Of a stretch of 64,000 nt of DNA, positions 49,636 to 57,014 are shown in pieces; position 1 is the first letter of the stretch, and every line of letters begins with the position of its first letter. The notes under the pieces are model-generated. The model did no database searches. It was not told where the DNA came from and worked only from the letters and a program-made list of their open reading frames with translations. The position numbers and the translations under genes were made by a program. Origin of the DNA: a virus; the IMG/VR virus record IMGVR_UViG_3300020183_000008, positions 1-64,000 of that record, one strand, 5' to 3'.

Positions 49636-50225
49636 TGGCTACAGTAGGTGCAACCATCACAAGAACTACAATGAAAGATGATGGTAATTCTATACCGAAT
49701 GATCGCAACCCTCGCGCAGTGTGGTTTAGAGAGTCGAATGGAGTTCCTGTCGCTAACCCCCAAGGTGCTTGGAACTATTTCACGCCTGCGACCAACACAG
49801 AAAGATGCGCAGTTTATTTAGGTTATAAAGTAGCTACTTATAGCGAGGCTAACTACGGAGCCGCACAATCCCTCATTACAGCATCCACGATTGTAACAAA
49901 TTTCAGAGAATTAGCTAAAAGATGCACACGGTTTCAATATTTACAACATGGCGCTCAAACCAGGTCTTGTACGACTCGTTTTGACATAAATTTCGGTAAC
50001 CGTATCATAGCTAGAGATGTAGAAAATGCTAGTTTGAATTCCCAGATAGATACAATCACAGGTCCGGCGACCGGATCTATTATTTCAGCATCAGCCTTGA
50101 ATGCTTTTGTGACAAACTTGAATAACAAAGCAGCGGAATCTCTAAATATACAAAATTACTGTGACCACACTTTTTGCCACTGCTCATGTCACTCTAGTTG
50201 TCACGCTAGTCGAGCTCGACGATAG
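49635..50225 (+). CDS. Cys/His-tailed protein, candidate substrate of the radical SAM enzymes
   Basis: 196 residues from the ATG at 49635, which follows AGGGAGAG. Residues 1-165 look like a soluble domain rich in Asn, Ala and Thr, with three scattered Cys (58, 97, 112). The C-terminus is a dense tail: C176, H178, C181, H182, C183, C185, H186, C189, H190, then an Arg-rich end (S-R-A-R-R). The segment T-G-S-I-I-S-A-S-A-L-N-A-F before it resembles sequences near the C-terminus of phage tail proteins (from memory). The gene is followed by three radical SAM genes. A substrate of a RiPP-like modification or a metal-binding virion tip is a hypothesis; neither is proven. Confidence 0.7.
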   Translation: MATVGATITRTTMKDDGNSIPNDRNPRAVWFRESNGVPVANPQGAWNYFTPATNTERCAVYLGYKVATYSEANYGAAQSLITASTIVTNFRELAKRCTRFQYLQHGAQTRSCTTRFDINFGNRIIARDVENASLNSQIDTITGPATGSIISASALNAFVTNLNNKAAESLNIQNYCDHTFCHCSCHSSCHASRARR

Positions 50226-50234
50226 GAATTTGTG

Positions 50235-51383
50235 ATGAGAAAACCTTCAATTCCCACAATAAAAGATGGGTCGAACAACTATTCGGATTTTCTCGAAGCA
50301 AAATATCAGAGTCCAGTTGATGAAAACTATATCAAAAATCTTTTGAAAAAAAAGATCCCTGATGAAGCTGAAATTGAAGTCAGTCTTTTTCAGATCTGTG
50401 GTTTGAAGTGCGCTTTTTGTTGGCAAGACCACGATGATGCAACGGGTTTAAACTCTATTGTTGATAAATTTGATCCCATCTCCGCATTCGTTCAAAAAAA
50501 CCCATCGAAAAAATTCAATGTCCCTTTGATGGGCGGTGAATTGTTCGAAGATTCCAGAACATCTCAGCATTATGAAGACTACTTTACGCTCATAACAAGG
50601 GTAGATGATTTTGCTAGATCTATTGGCAAAAGAATGAAATGGATTCTGGTATCCAACTTATCTTTCAAAAACGCACAACCGGTTTTAGATTTCACAAATC
50701 GCTTAACAGAAGCAAAAAGTGATTGGTGCCTCAGTAGTTCTTTAGACTTCCACGGTAGACCCGTCGCACATTCGATCGAGACTCTCTGGCATAAAAACAT
50801 CATGCTATTCGAAAATAAAATAGCAACAATCAACATGGTTCTAACAGGACCAACCATCCGACGCTTTTTAAATCATGAAACTGATAGATCCTATTTTGAT
50901 CATCTTTATAATTCAGGTTTTCCTCTATCTTTCGACTACTACACACCGGAATCAAATGCAGCGTTGTTGATCCCATCAGATGAAGAATTACTAAATTTCT
51001 TCATCGAAATAGCGGAAAAATACCCGAAAATGGAACCGATGAGTGACTGGTTGAATAATGAACATAACACCATGAGTTGCCTGAGTCTTAACAAACTCAC
51101 TATTTTACCTAACAATCGCATGGTTACTTGTCGACAGTTGGCTTACAAGCCTGAAGATTTCCAAAATAAAATCCACTACGAAAGTAACGCCAACATAATC
51201 GAATCTTTCATCACAAAAAAAGAATGCTTATCCTGCCCTTACTTCAGTAGATGCGGGTTTTCTTGTTTTGTTTTAGATGACCATGTATATTTTTCCAGAA
51301 AACAAAAACTCAAAGAGTGCCTTTACAAAATGATGTTCAGACATATAGAGGCGAAAAATGGATTTAATAATCAAACCAACTGA
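50235..51383 (+). CDS. Radical SAM/SPASM enzyme 2
   Basis: 382 residues from the ATG at 50235, with AGGA six bases before it; a GTG one codon earlier is also open. The cluster motif C55-x3-C59-x2-C62 lies unusually far from the N-terminus after a charged 50-residue extension, which could bind a leader peptide. G-G-E at 100-102 follows. Auxiliary cysteines are C282, C299, C331, C334, C340, C344 and C362. The gene directly follows the Cys/His-tailed protein and overlaps the next enzyme by 26 bases. Confidence 0.85.
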   Translation: MRKPSIPTIKDGSNNYSDFLEAKYQSPVDENYIKNLLKKKIPDEAEIEVSLFQICGLKCAFCWQDHDDATGLNSIVDKFDPISAFVQKNPSKKFNVPLMGGELFEDSRTSQHYEDYFTLITRVDDFARSIGKRMKWILVSNLSFKNAQPVLDFTNRLTEAKSDWCLSSSLDFHGRPVAHSIETLWHKNIMLFENKIATINMVLTGPTIRRFLNHETDRSYFDHLYNSGFPLSFDYYTPESNAALLIPSDEELLNFFIEIAEKYPKMEPMSDWLNNEHNTMSCLSLNKLTILPNNRMVTCRQLAYKPEDFQNKIHYESNANIIESFITKKECLSCPYFSRCGFSCFVLDDHVYFSRKQKLKECLYKMMFRHIEAKNGFNNQTN

Positions 51384-52413
51384 GGTTTGCAATTTCGCTT
51401 GCACTTTTTGCAGCTCGACAAAAATAGCAGATCGTAAAAATCAAGTTTTAGACTTAAATCTCATTTTTGATTTTCTCAAGAGATTCCCTCAAACCAACAC
51501 AATCATCGTGAACGGAGGGGATCCCTTAGTTATAAATCCAAGTTATTATTGGAAAATAATCGAATACCTTGACCAAAACGACCTTCCTGCAATTATTAGT
51601 TTTACGACAAACCTTTGGGATTTTTACAAAAAACCTGAAAAATGGCTAGATTTGTTTAGAAACTACAGACGGCTACAAGTCGCCACATCATTCAATTACG
51701 GTGATACCCGAAGAATTTCAAAAAACAGGGTTTTCACAGAAGATGATTTTTGGAAAATTAGTGACTTGATGAAAGAACTCGTTGGGTATCGACCTGGTTT
51801 CATTTCAGTCATCACTGAAGAAAACGAGGATACAGCGATTGATAATGTTCGACTCGCCAAAAAAATGGGTGTTGAGTGTAAACTAAATTACGCTATGGCT
51901 TCAGGTGCCCAAAACAAGCCTTTTTTACTTTCCAAAATTTATAAAATTTACCTTCAAATTTACAGGCAAGGTTTAGCACCTTGGGAATTCAATACCAAAC
52001 AAATGACTGCACGTTTGAAAGATGTCCCAACTGTATGCCCACTAAATAGAAATTGCGATTCAGGGATTCGATGCCTTCAACCGAACGGAGCGTACCATTC
52101 TTGCGGAGCGTTCGGAGATGACAATTTCGAAGACAACAAAAAATACGAGATCGATTTCAAGAAAGAAGTTTATGAAAAGCAATTTTTCTTACCGTTGAAA
52201 CAGGACTATACGATTCAAAGAATGAAAGACGAATGCCTCACTTGCCCCATGTTTAAGATATGTAACGGTTGCCATAAGACAATCAAGGACTACAAAAATC
52301 TAAATCTCGTGGAAGAGCATTGCTCTTTGATGAAAGAAATAGCACCTGAGATTATAGAAACTAAACTTTTTGCACCAGATATTGTTAAACAAATAGCTGA
52401 ATTACCATTATGA
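51358..52413 (+). CDS. Radical SAM/SPASM enzyme 3
   Basis: The protein has 351 residues. C11-x3-C15-x2-C18 is the radical SAM motif and G-G-D-P at 53-56 the SAM-binding loop. C227, C233, C239 and C249, then C293, C296, C302, C305 and C322 support auxiliary clusters. It lacks the N-terminal extension of enzyme 2. The gene overlaps enzyme 2 upstream by 26 bases and enzyme 4 downstream by four (ATGA), so the three should be made together, possibly as a complex. Confidence 0.85.
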   Translation: MDLIIKPTEVCNFACTFCSSTKIADRKNQVLDLNLIFDFLKRFPQTNTIIVNGGDPLVINPSYYWKIIEYLDQNDLPAIISFTTNLWDFYKKPEKWLDLFRNYRRLQVATSFNYGDTRRISKNRVFTEDDFWKISDLMKELVGYRPGFISVITEENEDTAIDNVRLAKKMGVECKLNYAMASGAQNKPFLLSKIYKIYLQIYRQGLAPWEFNTKQMTARLKDVPTVCPLNRNCDSGIRCLQPNGAYHSCGAFGDDNFEDNKKYEIDFKKEVYEKQFFLPLKQDYTIQRMKDECLTCPMFKICNGCHKTIKDYKNLNLVEEHCSLMKEIAPEIIETKLFAPDIVKQIAELPL

Positions 52414-53333
52414 ACATATCATTAAACCCTAGCTACCTTTGTAATTTGCGATGTGAATTCTGCTATCTAGGTGAAAAATTAGGTGACCCTAAGCGCATCG
52501 ACCTTCAGGTGTTGGATCAGAGACTCGCGGCTGTTAACGAAATTTCAAAAATCGAACAAATTGACCTGTACGGTGGTGAAATTCTTATACTACCCGATGA
52601 TTACTTGAGACAGCTTATGAATGTGATAAAAAATCACTATCAAGGGTCAATAAATTTAATAACAAATCTTACAAAAATGAAAAGATGGTTTATCGAGAGA
52701 GATGATATTGAATTATCAGTTTCTTTTGATTTCGAAGCTAGATCCGCTTTTCAAAATACTTTAAATAATTTGATGACACTCAAAAAGCCTGTGTCGATAT
52801 TGATGCTCGCATCACCTAAATTGATGAGTTTAGATTTTGAAGAAATGCTAAATATTCTAAATCGAATACCTTGCATCCAATCCGTAGAGATAAAGCCTTA
52901 CTCATCGAATCAATACAACCAACTCGAAACAAAATTCTCTGAATACGAAAGTTTTGTAAAGAAATTTGTTGTTGCTTTCGAAACAGAGAAACTCAAGCCT
53001 TTCTTAACGAACGTGCAGTATATCCAAGATTCCATCAGCCTTGAAAGAAATGCTTTTTCCGACAATCATATCTACATAACACCATCTGGAAAATTCGGTG
53101 TATTAGAATTCGATGATAAAGACCATGAATTTTTCTTAGAATTAGATTCTCTCGATGACTATTACGCTTGGGCAACAAAAGAAAAAATGAAAATCAAAAA
53201 CAATTATTTTTGTTCTGAATGCAAATGGCAAGGGCATTGCCTTACAGAGCACTACAGAGAAGTCAAAGATATTACCCATTCATGCAATGGATTCAAACAC
53301 CTGTTGGAGTGGTATGAAAATGCGGGAACATAA
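52410..53333 (+). CDS. Radical SAM enzyme 4 with shortened SPASM region
   Basis: The protein has 307 residues. C11-x3-C15-x2-C18 and G-G-E at 55-57 are intact. At the C-terminus only C268, C271, C277 and C292 remain, so it may carry one auxiliary cluster (Twitch-like) instead of two. It is the shortest of the four. It overlaps the next gene by 20 bases. Different cluster content within one operon suggests a division of labour between enzymes. Confidence 0.82.
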   Translation: MNISLNPSYLCNLRCEFCYLGEKLGDPKRIDLQVLDQRLAAVNEISKIEQIDLYGGEILILPDDYLRQLMNVIKNHYQGSINLITNLTKMKRWFIERDDIELSVSFDFEARSAFQNTLNNLMTLKKPVSILMLASPKLMSLDFEEMLNILNRIPCIQSVEIKPYSSNQYNQLETKFSEYESFVKKFVVAFETEKLKPFLTNVQYIQDSISLERNAFSDNHIYITPSGKFGVLEFDDKDHEFFLELDSLDDYYAWATKEKMKIKNNYFCSECKWQGHCLTEHYREVKDITHSCNGFKHLLEWYENAGT

Positions 53334-53853
53334 AATTAGACAAGCGTTGTATCACAAAATAGCAAATCTCGATGACATACTCGATGATGTAGAAAAGCTA
53401 GAGCCTGTCGTATATCGAGAGAATGAGTCCGACAGAGATACAGCCCTCACCATCATCAGATATTTCCGTGAGGAAATCAGAGAACTTATCTACCCAGCTA
53501 AACCGTTCGTAGTGGCTCTCGTTTACGCGTGTCTTTTAGAAAGACACTTTTGTGAGCCTTTTTATGAATCGATATCCGACCCTGATTTGCTACATGGAAA
53601 TGATAAATGGTTCAAACCGTATTGTGATGAAACCAAAGACATTTACGACCATGCAATTTTTCATCTAGGGGCTGAATTGGATTTCATCGTTAGTGATGAA
53701 TTACAATACATACCTTCACAAATCAGGTCGACTATTGAATATTTCAAAAAAGAATTTTTAATTGAAACTAACTACTTACCTGTGCTGCCGAATCCACCTT
53801 CACCTCTGTCCGACTCATCTAATTCAGACACAACGGTGAAATCTAAATCATAG
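53314..53853 (+). CDS. Hypothetical last protein of the radical SAM operon
   Basis: About 179 residues. The start at 53314 was chosen because GGAG lies five bases upstream and the ATG overlaps the radical SAM gene; a start 27 bases earlier is open. It is mostly helical (F-V-V-A-L-V-Y-A-C-L-L-E-R), with a Pro- and Ser-rich tail (P-N-P-P-S-P-L-S-D-S). The tail is encoded opposite the essential motif V of dUTPase; the genes overlap by 82 bases. No family is recognised. Confidence 0.55.
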   Translation: MKMREHKIRQALYHKIANLDDILDDVEKLEPVVYRENESDRDTALTIIRYFREEIRELIYPAKPFVVALVYACLLERHFCEPFYESISDPDLLHGNDKWFKPYCDETKDIYDHAIFHLGAELDFIVSDELQYIPSQIRSTIEYFKKEFLIETNYLPVLPNPPSPLSDSSNSDTTVKSKS

Positions 53854-54203
53854 TCTTTGACAAGTTTGATCTGACCAATTCTTTCACCGATATAAAATGG
53901 TTGCGCATCTTCTCTCACACGGCGAAATCTGTATTCAATTTCACCCCGATATGAATGGTCGATTACACCCACTGAATTTGCAAGAATCCAGCCAGTTTTT
54001 GAAATAGATGAGCGAGGGAAAGCCAGAAAGCTATAACCCTCAGGTGGTTGAACAGCGATTCCTGTTTTGACTCTTAAAAATTCAGGAGTCTCTTCTACGA
54101 TATCTGCAAAAACATCCCACGCAGCATCATCGCTATGAGCACGTTTAGGAGGCAGAGAACTACCCCGAAGCAATTTTACTTTGACTTGAAATTTTGAAGA
54201 CAT
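53772..54203 (-). CDS. dut: dUTP pyrophosphatase (dUTPase)
   Basis: The protein has 143 residues, the usual length for a trimeric dUTPase. All five motifs are visible: D-A-A-W-D-V-F near 26-32, P-R-S-S-I at 63-67, G-V-I-D-H-S-Y-R-G-E-I at 79-89, G-E-R-I-G-Q at 106-111 and G-E-G-G-F-G-S-T-G at 134-142. It hydrolyses dUTP to dUMP, keeping uracil out of phage DNA. A strong GAGGGGG site precedes the ATG. It stands alone on the minus strand, and its message would start at a TATTCT element shared with the divergent gene. Confidence 0.95.
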   Translation of the reverse strand: MSSKFQVKVKLLRGSSLPPKRAHSDDAAWDVFADIVEETPEFLRVKTGIAVQPPEGYSFLAFPRSSISKTGWILANSVGVIDHSYRGEIEYRFRRVREDAQPFYIGERIGQIKLVKDYDLDFTVVSELDESDRGEGGFGSTGK

Positions 54204-54224
54204 CTGTAACCCCCTCTGATGTGC

Positions 54225-54231
54225 TAGAATA
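54225..54231. promoter_or_regulatory. Overlapping divergent -10 elements between dUTPase and the oxygenase
   Basis: TAGAATA reads as TAGAAT on plus (54225-54230), preceded by TGC as an extended -10, and as TATTCT on minus (54231-54226). The plus ATG at 54236 is five bases downstream, implying a leaderless oxygenase message. The dUTPase message would have a leader of about 15-20 bases containing GAGGGGG. Confidence 0.45.
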
Positions 54232-54235
54232 ACTT

Positions 54236-54841
54236 ATGCTAAACGATTTTTTCCGTAAAGGCTTTTACACAAATTGTTTAGAAAAAACACATTGTGATGA
54301 AATGCTACACATAGTCCAGTCCATAAATTTTATAGAAAGCCTAGATTACAGAGATGTTGGTTACAAACCACCTCTTATTGCTGAATGGGATGATATCGAT
54401 GATCCCATCGTGTCTGCTCATAACTGCCAAGAAAACTTGAAAAAGTATTGGTTAAAATTCAAAGAATACCTAAAACCTTTAGAAAATATAGCGGGTAGAT
54501 TCGACTCCGGTTCTGTAATTGTCAATAACTTCCCAAAAGGTCACGGTATGAATTGGCATTCAGACACGGTTGACACAGCGTTTGTGCAAATGCTCATATA
54601 TTTGTCAAAAGATTATTTTGACAAAGATGATGGGGGTTATTTGCAAATAGGTGATAGTTTTATCCTACCTAATCATGCTACGATGGTCATTATGAACAAT
54701 ATCTCACCTACAATGTTACATAGGGTAGAGCCGCTCATCACAGAAAAAGAGCGATTGACCGTTGTCTTTCGATACGGGTACATGAACAACACCCTTACAA
54801 AAAAAAGGCTTCTCACCATGAAAGGTGAAATCCGTGATTGA
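54236..54841 (+). CDS. 2-oxoglutarate/Fe(II) oxygenase (prolyl-4-hydroxylase-like)
   Basis: The protein has 201 residues. The iron ligands are H108-x-D110 in G-M-N-W-H-S-D and H162 in T-M-L-H-R-V. R173 in E-K-E-R-L-T-V-V-F-R-Y is the likely 2-oxoglutarate anchor, and the spacing fits the P4H-like fold. Such enzymes hydroxylate proline or other side chains. The sequence G-H-G-M-N-W-H-S-D is typical. It is the first gene of a three-gene operon and is followed by a paralogue without the metal ligands. The substrate is unknown; collagen-like or other virion proteins are candidates. Confidence 0.85.
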   Translation: MLNDFFRKGFYTNCLEKTHCDEMLHIVQSINFIESLDYRDVGYKPPLIAEWDDIDDPIVSAHNCQENLKKYWLKFKEYLKPLENIAGRFDSGSVIVNNFPKGHGMNWHSDTVDTAFVQMLIYLSKDYFDKDDGGYLQIGDSFILPNHATMVIMNNISPTMLHRVEPLITEKERLTVVFRYGYMNNTLTKKRLLTMKGEIRD

Positions 54842-55439
54842 ATTGGATCTCACAAGTTACTTTCACAAAGGCTACACCGTTACCGATTTAGGATCGGATG
54901 TCGATGGAATCCTAGCTGATATGAGAAATCAAAATTGGGTTGAAAAAGATGACCTTTTGAAACCGGATTGGGACAATCATTCACATCTCAATAAAGCTAC
55001 TGATTATCTTTATGATGCTGTCAGAGATTTCTCTCAGTCCGGCTATTATTCGTGGTTCACGAAAATTTACGGTGGATTTACGCAGCGAACCATCATGGCG
55101 AGAAAATGGACAGGTCAAAGCACGAACTGGTTCAACGAATCTCGTCTAGGGGCATTCAACGCAAATATTCTCTTTCTCGGTAAAGGTGACCCGACCGTAA
55201 GCCTTCAAATCGGACAAGCCGATTGTGATGAAAATGGTCGAATCGAAGGTGTGATTGAGAATGTTTCAACAATTCACCCTAAACACGGAACACTGGTTAC
55301 CTTGTACAACATAAACCCTTGCGTTGTTCGAAGATTTTTGAACGAAGAAAACACAGGGGAATGGTATACTCTGCATTTCTATCTTGGATTTATTGAAAAC
55401 ACTCTGTTGAGAGAGGTTTCAGGTGTTCCACTTATTTAA
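54834..55439 (+). CDS. Catalytically dead paralogue of the 2OG oxygenase
   Basis: 201 residues from the GTG at 54834, with AAAGGTG before it; the start overlaps the upstream stop by eight bases. It aligns end to end with the previous protein (F-H-K-G-Y near 10-14, N-W-F-N-E-S at 98-103, L-Q-I-G around 124-127, H-G-T-L-V-T-L-Y-N-I-N-P near 151-162). The iron ligands are lost: H108 and D110 correspond to F100 and E102, H162 to R166, and the 2-oxoglutarate Arg to Trp. It may pair with the active copy as a structural or substrate-binding subunit. Confidence 0.65.
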   Translation: MIELDLTSYFHKGYTVTDLGSDVDGILADMRNQNWVEKDDLLKPDWDNHSHLNKATDYLYDAVRDFSQSGYYSWFTKIYGGFTQRTIMARKWTGQSTNWFNESRLGAFNANILFLGKGDPTVSLQIGQADCDENGRIEGVIENVSTIHPKHGTLVTLYNINPCVVRRFLNEENTGEWYTLHFYLGFIENTLLREVSGVPLI

Positions 55440-56364
55440 AAATACCTATCTCGACATTCAGGGTACATCCAATCCGACCGGTTTTAAGGCACTCTCAACT
55501 GATAATTTCACGATCAAAGATGTAGCTGCTTTAAAAAGTAACGAAAAAATAATTTATTCTGTACCGAAATTTACTTTCACAAAAATTGTGATCGAATACA
55601 TTAAAGAATTGTTCCCTAGTGCATACCCACCGTTGATCATGGAAATTTACGGGATTGTTATGGCGAGAATGACCTATCAGCTCGCCTACCTCACGGATAA
55701 TCAAACAAGAAACACTTATATTGATTGTAATCTTCCATCGGATTCAATAAAAGTTCTGTTGGAAATAACAAAATATAAAGGTTTATTTGAAGGTGATTTC
55801 AAAAGACATGTTGGTATAGAATGGTTACTTTGTGATTATTTCAATGATGGGATTTATTCAGATGAATTTCAAAAAAGATTTCGAGAACTTTTGGTAAAAA
55901 ATATTGTTTACTCGGTTCAAGAGATAAAACATGAAATGTTGTATAAAGTTTTTAATCTTCCGAAAATGTACTTGAACTATAACAACGTAGAAGAATTGTT
56001 TTCAAAAGATATCGGAGTCCAATTCTTATTCGACCCTAGCCTAAACAACGCGACTCACCTTATGACTCGATATAAGATCGAAGACATAGCGGATTTGTTT
56101 CATACATTTACCAAAATGTATAACAAGGGGTACGACAAAGCCAAATACCAAGAAATGACTCTTTTAAGTCTTTTCCTACTCAAAGCGATCTCTTGTTTAA
56201 AATCAGGGAATTGCGATGCGATGATGAAAGAAGAAATACAAAGAGATTTCTCTATTATTTTTGGACATCATCGATTCATGAGAAAAATCAATTGTCTTTT
56301 GATAGATTGGATTTACCAACAAAAAAGGCAAAAAAATAAAGAACTTGAAGTATTAATTCTTTAA
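55423..56364 (+). CDS. Hypothetical protein after the oxygenase pair
   Basis: The protein has 313 residues and a GTG start six bases after GAGAGG, overlapping the paralogue gene by 17 bases. It is mostly helical and rich in Lys, Tyr and Phe, with no signal peptide, metal motif or recognised family. The co-operonic position suggests a role with the oxygenases. The 3' end overlaps the convergent acetyltransferase gene by 12 bases. Confidence 0.6.
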   Translation: MFHLFKNTYLDIQGTSNPTGFKALSTDNFTIKDVAALKSNEKIIYSVPKFTFTKIVIEYIKELFPSAYPPLIMEIYGIVMARMTYQLAYLTDNQTRNTYIDCNLPSDSIKVLLEITKYKGLFEGDFKRHVGIEWLLCDYFNDGIYSDEFQKRFRELLVKNIVYSVQEIKHEMLYKVFNLPKMYLNYNNVEELFSKDIGVQFLFDPSLNNATHLMTRYKIEDIADLFHTFTKMYNKGYDKAKYQEMTLLSLFLLKAISCLKSGNCDAMMKEEIQRDFSIIFGHHRFMRKINCLLIDWIYQQKRQKNKELEVLIL

Positions 56365-56979
56365 CTTTAATAATTTCGCAGGCACACCCACATAAACACC
56401 TGCTTGTGATAAGTCGGAAACGACTGCGCTTTGTGCACCTGTCGATACATCATCCGCGATCACGATTTCCTCGCGGATCGCCGTCCCTGTACCTAAAGTC
56501 ACATTCTTGCCAACAATTACATTACCTGAAACATGAGTGCCAGGATTAACGGTAACAAAATCACGCAAAACAGAATCATGCCCTACAGTGCAACTGATGT
56601 TTAAAACAACGTAGTCACCTATCGAGACATTTGTCGTTACGATGCAATTTGGAGCAATTATACCACCCACACCCAAAATAGCATCCTGAACTAAAGATTT
56701 GGGGTGGACATAGGTAGGTGCCGGTTTCAAACCAACTGAAAGAGCCTTTTCCACCATAACTCTTTTAGCGTTAGGACTTCCTATTCCGATGATAAATAAA
56801 TGCACACCGTATTCAGTAAAATCCCAATTTTTAACCACAGGATAAACTCTATTATTGAGTTTTAGTTCAGAGGTATCTGTAACATCATCTACAAAAATAA
56901 AGTCGGTGTATTGACCTTGTAAATGCCAATACACCTCTCGCGCTAAACCACCTGCACCTAGTATTACAATCTTGCTCAT
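56353..56979 (-). CDS. NeuD-type sugar O/N-acetyltransferase
   Basis: The protein has 208 residues. The N-terminal nucleotide-binding-like part has I-L-G-A-G-G-L-A-R-E at 6-15. From about residue 95 it is a left-handed beta-helix of hexapeptide turns (G-G-I-I-A-P-N, I-G-D-Y-V, V-G-K-N-V, I-A-D-D-V), ending in V-Y-V-G-V-P-A-K-L-L-K. This is the layout of NeuD/PglD enzymes, which use acetyl-CoA on sialic-acid-type or bacillosamine sugars. It is separate from the glycan cassette but could contribute to the same virion glycan. A TAGCTT hexamer with TGG in front lies six bases before the ATG. Confidence 0.82.
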   Translation of the reverse strand: MSKIVILGAGGLAREVYWHLQGQYTDFIFVDDVTDTSELKLNNRVYPVVKNWDFTEYGVHLFIIGIGSPNAKRVMVEKALSVGLKPAPTYVHPKSLVQDAILGVGGIIAPNCIVTTNVSIGDYVVLNISCTVGHDSVLRDFVTVNPGTHVSGNVIVGKNVTLGTGTAIREEIVIADDVSTGAQSAVVSDLSQAGVYVGVPAKLLKLKN

Positions 56980-56985
56980 GAGACT

Positions 56986-56991
56986 AAGCTA
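56986..56991 (-). promoter_or_regulatory. Possible extended -10 element before the acetyltransferase
   Basis: TGG-TAGCTT lies six bases before the ATG at 56979. It matches the pattern of -10-like hexamers next to start codons seen at 28034, 41371, 45911 and 54225, but TAGCTT is a weak match to TATAAT. Confidence 0.25.
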
Positions 56992-57014
56992 CCACGAGAA
57001 TAAACCACTGTCTA

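Noticed and set aside
47593-53333. Radical SAM genes as part of a 7-deazaguanine (queuosine-type) DNA modification pathway.
   Set aside because: QueE is short and lacks SPASM cysteines, and no queC, queD, folE or transglycosylase-like gene is present in the window.
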